In this document: one piece after another, positions 1-4,304 of the stretch | Position numbering within the stretch: position 1 is the first letter of the stretch | Layout of the letters: every line of letters starts with the position of its first letter | Assembly: GCA_004292985.1 (NCBI GenBank) | Contig: RDXT01000618.1 | Coordinates: 1 to 7,604 of the forward strand | Length of the DNA: 7,604 nucleotides | Direction: 5' to 3' | DNA from: Bacteroidota bacterium | Lineage (GTDB): Bacteria; Bacteroidota; Bacteroidia; J057 | Position numbers and translations under genes: made by a program | The notes under the pieces: generated by a model | The model's input: only the letters and a program-made list of their open reading frames with translations | Databases searched by the model: none | What the model was told of the DNA's origin: nothing

Positions 1-16
1 AGGTGAACATGACAAA

Positions 17-31
17 GTTCCGGAGCGGAAC
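17..31. repeat. Small stem-loop GTTCC-GGAGC-GGAAC
   Basis: Perfect 5-bp inverted repeat (17-21 with 27-31) around a 5-base loop. It is the first of four small inverted repeats within 110 bases at the left edge, in sequence with no supportable gene. Only the symmetry is seen directly; a role as part of a dispersed intergenic repeat is inferred. Confidence 0.45.
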
Positions 32-63
32 GCGGCGCTTCATTCGCATAGGTTAAGAAATGG

Positions 64-106
64 GGCGCAGAGCGCCAGAGTGCCGTAGGCACGACCGATC
101 TTGTAG
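64..106 (+). repeat. Tandem 5-3-5 hairpins plus TGTAG (repeat element copy 1)
   Basis: Two perfect hairpins stand almost back to back: GGCGC-AGA-GCGCC at 64-76 and GTGCC-GTA-GGCAC at 80-92. After 9 further bases comes TGTAG at 102-106. The second hairpin plus TGTAG has the same architecture as 3676-3701 on the other strand (5-bp stem, GTA loop, 8-9 base spacer, TGTAG), so this is read as one copy of a dispersed intergenic element. From memory, strings with a GTA-loop hairpin near TTGTAGG are frequent between genes in Bacteroidota, but no search was possible. Neither strand has a T-tract after the stems, so a simple intrinsic terminator is not well supported. Confidence 0.55.
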
Positions 107-127
107 GCTGGGAATTCATTCCAGGCC
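106..127. repeat. Imperfect inverted repeat containing the AhpD-like gene's stop codon
   Basis: The core GGAAT-TC-ATTCC (111-122) extends outward with one unpaired base on each side (G110 and G125), so that GGC-T pairs with A-GCC. The minus-strand TGA stop of the neighbouring gene is at 118-116, in the apex. It could cap or end the transcript coming from the right, but no U-run follows on the minus strand, so termination is a guess. It directly continues the hairpin cluster at 64-106 and may be part of the same element. Confidence 0.45.
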
Positions 128-667
128 CGTAATTTCCAGCACGGGCGCTACCGGAAAATCAATGCCAAACTGGGTCACGCCGTGGATATAGTTGCTGATG
201 ATTTTGTCGCCCACGACAATGATGATGTCGATCAGGTGGGCTTCAGTGTAACCGGCCGCAAAAAGCGCTTCGACAGATGCCTGGGAAGGCCTGCCACGGC
301 TGATGGTGATGTCACGGGTAAAGCGGGCGAGGGCGTCGAGTTTGGCATCAAAGGATGCGGAGCCGCTGCGGATTTCTATGATTTGCTCGTCGCTGAAGCC
401 GTTCATTTTGCCGATGGCGGTGTGGGCGCTCTGGCAGTAGCGGCAATCATTTACCTGGCTCACGACGAGGTTAATGACTTCGCGCTCTTTCATCCGGAGG
501 GTACTTTTGCGGTTTTGCAGGGCCAGATAATCGCCGAGAGCGGTTTCATTTTTGGCGAAATAGGCGTAGAGGTTGGGCGTAAAGCCGAGGTTTTTGTGCA
601 GGTTGTCAAAAATGGCCTGGTTACCGGCACTTACTTCGTCGCGGGTGGGAACAGTGAAGGGGGTCAT
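116..667 (-). CDS. AhpD-like / carboxymuconolactone decarboxylase family protein
   Basis: A 183-residue cytoplasmic protein with no signal peptide. Residues 63-82 hold the AhpD signature Glu-X11-Cys-X2-Cys-X3-His: E63, C75, C78 and H82. In AhpD relatives this Cys pair and its proton-relay residues give peroxidase or disulfide-reductase activity. The true decarboxylases of the family lack the CXXC, so a thiol peroxidase-like role is more likely here than muconolactone decarboxylation; the substrate is unknown. The length suits the single-domain members. The ATG at 667 is preceded by a perfect -7 box 43 bases upstream, so the gene probably has its own promoter although the AraC-type gene ends only 90 bases before it. 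Pairing of such a regulator with this family suggests redox- or chemical-induced expression (inference). The last residues and the stop codon run into a repeat hairpin. Confidence 0.9.
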   Translation of the reverse strand: MTPFTVPTRDEVSAGNQAIFDNLHKNLGFTPNLYAYFAKNETALGDYLALQNRKSTLRMKEREVINLVVSQVNDCRYCQSAHTAIGKMNGFSDEQIIEIRSGSASFDAKLDALARFTRDITISRGRPSQASVEALFAAGYTEAHLIDIIIVVGDKIISNYIHGVTQFGIDFPVAPVLEITGLE

Positions 668-710
668 GTCAAGAGATGATTAAAGTGAAACACTGAATAA
701 TAACATGACA

Positions 711-718
711 CAAAGATA
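711..718 (-). promoter_or_regulatory. Bacteroidota -7 promoter box TATCTTTG ahead of the AhpD-like gene
   Basis: Perfect match to TAnnTTTG on the minus strand, inside the 90-base gap between the regulator stop and the ATG at 667. Transcription would start near 704-707, giving a leader of roughly 36-40 bases. No TTG -33 element is found at the usual distance upstream, which would fit a promoter that needs an activator. The 12-mer containing the box is identical to that ahead of the VOC gene at 4175. Confidence 0.65.
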
Positions 719-750
719 GGCTCAGCCCAGGGGCAGGAGGCTACCCTTTT

Positions 751-780
751 CTCCCGATTATTTATCAATACTTCCCGATG
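751..780 (-). promoter_or_regulatory. Candidate AraC-type operator: direct half-sites 21 bp apart
   Basis: On the minus strand CATCGGGAA (780-772) and AATCGGGAG (759-751) share ATCGGGA with a start-to-start distance of exactly 21 bp, two helical turns. This is the spacing of the direct half-sites bound by AraC itself. The nearer half-site is centred about 49 bases upstream of the predicted transcription start, where class II activators sit. The first half-site lies inside the last codons of the regulator gene, so its sequence is partly set by coding. Binding is inferred. Confidence 0.35.
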
Positions 781-1621
781 TGAGTAATTTATGCTCCTGT
801 CTGCATTCGCTGGGGCTTTGGCCGGTGGCTTTTTTGAAGAAGCGGCTGAAATGGGAGAGTTCTTCAAAGCCCAGTTCCCAGGCAATTTCGCTGCCCGACT
901 TTTCGGTATAGATCAGCAGGCGGCGTGCCTCGATGGCGAGACGGTTGTTTATGATCTGAAGCGGGCTGTCCTGCTGGTGCAGGGCAAAGAGGTTAGCGAG
1001 GGTTTTGGGCGACTTGTTCAGAAGGTCGGCGTACTGCTGTACCTGGTGGAGCTTGCGGTAGTTGTTTTCCACCAGCAGGTTAAACTGCCGGATGATATCG
1101 AGTGCGGGCTGGGTCGTATGGGGCTGGGTATGCTGCTTTTTGGCGAGGCGGGTGAGCTTGATAATGAGGCGTTTAAGTAATACGCGCAGCATTTCACCCT
1201 GGATCGAATCCCGCTCTTCAAACTCCTCCCGGAACACGCGCAGCAGCAGATCCAGCGAAGTCTGATCGGCTTCCTCCAGCCGGATCATCAAGGAGGCGCT
1301 GCTGCCATAAAACAAAAACCCTACGCAGGAGACCTCCTGGTCATGGTCCACGATGCAGTAAAACTCGCGGTTGTATTGCCACAAGACCACCTCAGCAGGC
1401 CGCTCAAACCGAAAAGACTGGCTCACCACCAGTGTCATGGCATGTCCGGCAGGAAAAATAACCGGCACTTCGTCAATCCATACCTGCTGCTCCGGCCCCC
1501 GGTTCCAGGCAATGGCAAGGAGTTTTTCGCCACGCTCCTCAAAAAAAGCGCGGGCCAGAGTTGACTCCTCTAAGCGTAGGCGCAGTATGGCACCGTGAGA
1601 TTCGGTATATTCGTATTGCAT
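758..1621 (-). CDS. AraC-family transcriptional regulator
   Basis: A 287-residue DNA-binding regulator. The C-terminal domain (about residues 192-280) has the two helix-turn-helix units of the family. The first is around 194-215, with the LNKSPKTLANLF stretch. The second is around 243-262, followed by the hallmark FSRFFKKATGQSPSECR segment at 258-274. The N-terminal part (about 20-110) is rich in strands and fits a cupin-like effector or dimerisation domain; a helical linker follows at about 120-190. No signal peptide or membrane segment is present, so it acts in the cytoplasm. The ligand cannot be deduced. It lies 90 bases upstream of the AhpD-like gene on the same strand, its most likely target. 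Matching 9-mers upstream of both genes suggest autoregulation as well. The start is ATG at 1621; the region upstream holds no perfect TAnnTTTG box. An 80-base gap separates it from the CAP-domain gene. Confidence 0.92.
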   Translation of the reverse strand: MQYEYTESHGAILRLRLEESTLARAFFEERGEKLLAIAWNRGPEQQVWIDEVPVIFPAGHAMTLVVSQSFRFERPAEVVLWQYNREFYCIVDHDQEVSCVGFLFYGSSASLMIRLEEADQTSLDLLLRVFREEFEERDSIQGEMLRVLLKRLIIKLTRLAKKQHTQPHTTQPALDIIRQFNLLVENNYRKLHQVQQYADLLNKSPKTLANLFALHQQDSPLQIINNRLAIEARRLLIYTEKSGSEIAWELGFEELSHFSRFFKKATGQSPSECRQEHKLLTSGSIDK

Positions 1622-1636
1622 GTGGCTTGTACATTA

Positions 1637-1664
1637 TTCCCGATGATAACGTATTTGCCTGATG
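1637..1664 (-). promoter_or_regulatory. Possible autoregulatory half-sites ahead of the AraC-type gene
   Basis: CATCGGGAA at 1645-1637 is identical to the half-site upstream of the AhpD-like gene and ends 15 bases before the regulator's ATG. A weaker copy, CATCAGGCA (7 of 9 bases), lies at 1664-1656, a 19-bp shift and not 21. So close to the start codon, binding would more likely repress than activate. The evidence is the shared 9-mer only. Confidence 0.25.
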
Positions 1665-1701
1665 AAAGGTTTGTTTCAGGTCGGAGACCCTCACAAGCGG
1701 A

Positions 1702-2247
1702 TTACTCGGTATCCGCTTCATTCCCAAACCACACCACCGCAAATCCTTTGTAGATGCCTATGCCCACCGCATTCCAGGAGGACTCCCACATACCGTGGTT
1801 CAGAATCACGTCATTATGCCCGGAACTGCTTTTCCAGGATTCCAGGGCGTAGGCTGCCGTCATGACAAAGTCGCTGCAGCAAGCATTGGAGCCGCAGGAA
1901 ATTTCATATCCATCACCCGTATAGGCCGTAAGCTCGCGGGGTTTGGACCACATACACTGTGACTCCGCAAAATCGTCCGTAAAACAGCAGGCGCTCCATT
2001 TGCCCTTGTCAGACCAGCTATGGGGGTTGCACAGCTCCGTATCTGGCTTATTATCAGCCAGATCCACAACATGCGCCTGCGCTACAAAGGTCAAAGAACG
2101 GGAGATGGGGATAGACGGAAGCCCTTGCTGCTTTCGGTATTGCATGAGGAGGGAGTAGAGTTTATATTCTTCCTGGTCTAAGAGTTGGGCATGCGCTATG
2201 CCGGAAAGGCAAAAAAGCAGGAGGAGGGTCAGGATAGATTTTATCAT
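1702..2247 (-). CDS. Secreted cysteine-rich CAP (SCP/PR-1) domain protein
   Basis: A 181-residue exported protein. Residues 1-20 form a signal peptide (Lys3, hydrophobic core 5-17, cleavage after AHA before Gln21). The remainder is one CAP domain. An N-terminal helix leads to the AQAHVVDLADN stretch (56-66), with H59 a candidate cavity histidine. Then come CNPHSWSDKG (73-82), a GHNDVIL segment (143-149) and a C-terminal AVGIGI...AVVWFG strand pair (160-175), both typical of the fold. The mature part has seven cysteines (73, 87, 88, 98, 118, 123, 124), including two adjacent CC pairs, so it is probably disulfide-rich. C13 lies within the signal peptide and is not a lipobox. The biochemical role of bacterial CAP proteins is largely unknown; a structural or binding role outside the cytoplasm is inferred. 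It follows the lipoprotein gene by 31 bases and is probably the last gene of that operon. Confidence 0.85.
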   Translation of the reverse strand: MIKSILTLLLLFCLSGIAHAQLLDQEEYKLYSLLMQYRKQQGLPSIPISRSLTFVAQAHVVDLADNKPDTELCNPHSWSDKGKWSACCFTDDFAESQCMWSKPRELTAYTGDGYEISCGSNACCSDFVMTAAYALESWKSSSGHNDVILNHGMWESSWNAVGIGIYKGFAVVWFGNEADTE

Positions 2248-2278
2248 CGGGTTGATCGGCGTATAATGGACTTCTTAC

Positions 2279-3160
2279 TCACTCTGTGAATACCAAAAAT
2301 AGCGAATAATCGCTCAAAAAATACACCGTCCTGTTTTTTTCTACCACCCGCTGAGCAGATACCGGCAGCAGTTGATTGAGCGAATCGAGGGAAGACACAT
2401 GGATCGTAAAGCCACAAACGCCCTGCATGCCCGGTGCGCGGAGCATCTCTGGTATATCTTTCCCTGCCTGGGCATCTAATAAGATTAACTCACTTTTACC
2501 CACCGTAAACAGGTGCGCAGGCATATTCAGCAAGGTATCTGTCCGGATAAACGTAGCGCCAAAGGTGGAATAGCGCTGAATATCGGAGGGTATATCATTC
2601 GAAATCACCCAAGCCGAATGCATTGACAATGAACCATTTGTGTGGCTTGTGTATGCGGGTTTGTCTCTGCGGTTTGTGTCGGAATATTGGATATAAAACA
2701 ATTCGGCATCTTTCGGCTCAAGGGTTTTCCATATCCGGTTGCTGTCTGCCGCATAAGCGATATGTTGCTGGTCGAGGTACTGCCGGACACTGTCTGCGGA
2801 GGGTACAGAAATCGCCAGATAGGTGCCGCCCTGCCGTTTCGAGAGCGCCTGTGTATAGTATTTTCCGATCTCCTGCGTGCTGTCGAGCGGCGTGATGAAT
2901 TCGAGGTAGCTGCCGTCCTGAAACTTGATAAAGCTGTTTTTGATCCCCGCATGTTCCTTGCCTGTCTTGAGGCTAAAATGAAGGGTTTCGGAAAAAAAAC
3001 GGGTTACTTCATCAAGGTCAGCTACCACCACCGGCACATGGTCTATGGCGTGTATATGGCCCGCAATTCCCTGATTATCAAATGGCTGCCTGTGCCACTG
3101 ACACCCAGAAGCCGCCAGGAAAAGCAGCAGGGTCATGGAGAGGATTGCCTTCATTCGCAT
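2279..3160 (-). CDS. Lipoprotein with glyoxalase-like (VOC, Glyoxalase_3 type) domain
   Basis: A 293-residue protein starting with a lipoprotein signal: Arg2/Lys4, hydrophobic core 5-16 and lipobox ASGC with the lipidated C20. The mature part opens with a VOC module. HAIDHVPVVVADLDE (37-51) and DGSYLEFITPL (82-92) are the usual first and last strands of the Glyoxalase_3 half-module, with H41 and E87 at the positions that often bind metal. The second half (about 180-293) looks like a diverged partner module ending in FTIHVSSLDSLNQLL-type sequence. Most VOC proteins are cytoplasmic, so a lipid-anchored form in the envelope is unusual; its substrate is unknown. Two start codons are possible, ATG 3160 or ATG 3154 (residue 3), and both leave the lipobox intact. 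It begins 17 bases after the membrane-protein gene and ends 31 bases before the CAP gene, consistent with one transcript. Confidence 0.85.
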   Translation of the reverse strand: MRMKAILSMTLLLFLAASGCQWHRQPFDNQGIAGHIHAIDHVPVVVADLDEVTRFFSETLHFSLKTGKEHAGIKNSFIKFQDGSYLEFITPLDSTQEIGKYYTQALSKRQGGTYLAISVPSADSVRQYLDQQHIAYAADSNRIWKTLEPKDAELFYIQYSDTNRRDKPAYTSHTNGSLSMHSAWVISNDIPSDIQRYSTFGATFIRTDTLLNMPAHLFTVGKSELILLDAQAGKDIPEMLRAPGMQGVCGFTIHVSSLDSLNQLLPVSAQRVVEKNRTVYFLSDYSLFLVFTE

Positions 3161-3177
3161 TATTTGGCTACTTGCAT

Positions 3178-3624
3178 TTACCAGCTCATCCTTTGGACAA
3201 TAAGGGTTTCATGATCGGATAAAAACCCCACATAATATATAACAGCGCCCGCTTTTTGCGTTTCAAGGACGAATTCCGTGGAGATAGTTCTTCCCCTAAG
3301 CTCCTGGCGTAGATCATTGAGAGCAGAGCTGTAAATTGTGTTCGGCCCTTCTTTGAACCCTTTCCCGATGAGATGATCGGGCAGGCTATGATAAAAATCG
3401 GGAGAGACTTTGATCATGCTGAGCGATTCGTAGTCGCCAAACTGATCCGGATAGGTCGCTTTTTTCCAAAGAATTTCCCCCGAATCCGAGAAGTCAACGC
3501 CGCTTACTTCCGTAAAATCTTGTTTGTAAAAACGATCACCCGGGTAAATGGCTGTGTAAATGAAATAGCAAAGAGTTAAAAGGGCTGCGACTGAGATGAA
3601 GGCTATGAGGCGTATTCGGTCCAT
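3178..3624 (-). CDS. Single-pass membrane protein of unknown function
   Basis: I do not recognise the family. The protein is 148 residues from the ATG at 3624. Residues 6-27 are a single hydrophobic segment with Arg3 and Arg5 before it, and no signal-peptidase or lipobox site is evident, so an N-terminal anchor with the rest outside the cytoplasm is likely. The remainder (28-148) is a small soluble domain rich in aromatic residues and in Asp/Glu/Lys, ending in Trp. The reading frame is open further upstream to a TTG at 3651, which would add nine residues. ATG 3624 is preferred because it is the standard codon and puts the charged residues directly before the membrane segment. It is the first of three closely spaced genes for envelope proteins. 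No perfect -7 box lies ahead of it, only a TTTG without the correctly spaced TA. Confidence 0.7.
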   Translation of the reverse strand: MDRIRLIAFISVAALLTLCYFIYTAIYPGDRFYKQDFTEVSGVDFSDSGEILWKKATYPDQFGDYESLSMIKVSPDFYHSLPDHLIGKGFKEGPNTIYSSALNDLRQELRGRTISTEFVLETQKAGAVIYYVGFLSDHETLIVQRMSW

Positions 3625-3675
3625 ATAATTAGTTAAGTAATTAATAATCAAATACGTAGGGTGAAAGCTGATGCA

Positions 3676-3701
3676 CTACAGACGTTGCGCCGCTACGCGG
3701 C
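3676..3701 (-). repeat. 5-3-5 hairpin plus TGTAG (repeat element copy 2)
   Basis: On the minus strand, the perfect hairpin GCCGC-GTA-GCGGC (3701-3689) is followed after 8 bases by TGTAG (3680-3676). Stem length, GTA loop, spacer and TGTAG all match the element at 80-106 on the plus strand although the stem bases differ, as in structure-conserved repeats. It lies upstream of the three-gene envelope set, so it would fall in that set's promoter or leader region. Confidence 0.5.
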
Positions 3702-3746
3702 TTGGGAAGTGTTCCTGGCTCCATAGAAGCGAAACCATTTCCGATT

Positions 3747-3773
3747 TTACCCCTATTACCCCTGCTTCCCCTA
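3747..3773. repeat. Three tandem 9-bp units (TTACCCCTA-like)
   Basis: Units TTACCCCTA (3747-3755), TTACCCCTG (3756-3764) and CTTCCCCTA (3765-3773) follow each other without gaps and share the core CCCCT. The stretch is strongly C-rich on the plus strand and runs straight into the 17-bp-period repeat. It resembles a short minisatellite that could vary in copy number; that is inference. Confidence 0.55.
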
Positions 3774-3776
3774 CAC

Positions 3777-3801
3777 CCTTCGCGTACTTTGTGCCTTCGC
3801 G
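3777..3801. repeat. 17-bp-period direct repeat CCTTCGCG (GCGAAGG-type intergenic repeat)
   Basis: CCTTCGCG occurs at 3777-3784 and again at 3794-3801, separated by TACTTTGTG. On the minus strand it reads CGCGAAGG, CACAAAGTA, CGCGAAGG, and is preceded by CAC. From memory, related strings of the type CGCAAAGGCGCAAAG occur between genes in many unrelated bacteria. Their function is not established, and identity with that class needs a search. It lies just downstream of the stop codon of the VOC gene, together with an eight-C run at 3812-3819. Confidence 0.55.
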
Positions 3802-3818
3802 GTGAAATCTACCCCCCC

Positions 3819-4175
3819 CTACACCGCCTGCCCGAAAGTCAGCAGATTATGGTCCGGGTCGAGCAGCGAAAACTCCTTTTGCCCCCAGGGCTTGGTATGC
3901 AGATGCCCGTTGGGATGTATGCCTACCTTACGATCCAGCAAAGACTGGTAAAAACCCTCAATATCATCCGTCCGGATATACACCTGCCCATAGTTTTCGT
4001 GGGGGTCGAGTTCCTTAAATTCAAAAAAGTGAAGTTCGATCTGGTCCTTTTTCAGCATCAGGTAGCCCTCATAGTCTTCATTTCCAGACTCCTGAAAGCC
4101 CAGTTGACCGATGTAATAGCCGCGCGTAAGGGCCTTGTTGCGCATAGGGAGCTTGGGATGAATGTGAGTAAGCAT
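3819..4175 (-). CDS. Bleomycin-resistance-like VOC family protein
   Basis: A 118-residue cytoplasmic protein with no signal peptide, the usual size of bleomycin-binding proteins. The order of motifs fits that group: HPKLPMRN and LTRGYYIGQLGF (6-27), where most relatives have the helix ending in FY.xLGF; a YLMLKKDQIELHFFEF strand pair (38-53); the NYGQVYIRTDDIEGFYQSL segment (61-79); and the C-terminal PWGQKEFSLLDPDHNLLTFGQ (96-116). Such proteins form dimers that trap glycopeptide drugs, but chromosomal copies are common and many have other or unknown ligands, so resistance is not claimed. The frame stays open to an ATG at 4208, but the -7 promoter box overlaps that region, so the ATG at 4175 is chosen. 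It is divergent from the tricorn-type protease gene. Confidence 0.85.
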   Translation of the reverse strand: MLTHIHPKLPMRNKALTRGYYIGQLGFQESGNEDYEGYLMLKKDQIELHFFEFKELDPHENYGQVYIRTDDIEGFYQSLLDRKVGIHPNGHLHTKPWGQKEFSLLDPDHNLLTFGQAV

Positions 4176-4196
4176 AAATCGGTTTTTTCGTTTACA

Positions 4197-4204
4197 CAAA
4201 GATA
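4197..4204 (-). promoter_or_regulatory. Bacteroidota -7 promoter box TATCTTTG for the VOC gene
   Basis: Perfect TAnnTTTG on the minus strand, 21 bases before the ATG at 4175. A TTA at 4227-4225, 20 bases further upstream, is the nearest thing to the TTG -33 element. Transcription would start near 4190-4193, giving a leader of about 15-18 bases, and would exclude the upstream in-frame ATG at 4208 as a start. Confidence 0.65.
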
Positions 4205-4304
4205 GCATAAAGGACCCTCAGAGTTAAGACAGGACATTCGCATTTCTCAAAAATTCCCCTCATCTTGTTAGCCCTAAATCCTACTGTCTTTCTACGCCCC
4301 TGAT

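Noticed and set aside
9..56. 15-codon plus-strand frame beginning ATG at the left edge
   Set aside because: Too short, no promoter visible, lies in stem-loop repeat sequence; cannot be supported as a gene.
182..679. 165-residue plus-strand frame opposite the AhpD-like gene
   Set aside because: The opposite strand has the CXXC family signature and its own promoter; this frame shows no known domain and is a shadow.
2200..2220. Cys13 of the CAP protein as a lipoprotein cysteine
   Set aside because: The residues before it (LLF) do not form a lipobox, it is mid-way in the hydrophobic core, and a good AHA signal-peptidase site follows.
2642..3214. 190-residue plus-strand frame opposite the lipoprotein gene
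   Set aside because: Antisense to a lipoprotein with lipobox and VOC motifs; the translation has no family resemblance and extends across the operon gap.
3364..3381. Perfect inverted repeat CCCGAT-GAGATG-ATCGGG
   Set aside because: Lies well inside the membrane-protein coding sequence with no nearby gene end or T-tract; probably chance.
4265..4292. TTG (4265-4267), 17 bases, TGTCTTTC (4285-4292) as promoter for the protease gene
   Set aside because: The -7 part has two mismatches to TAnnTTTG and would leave a leader of only a few bases; too weak to annotate.
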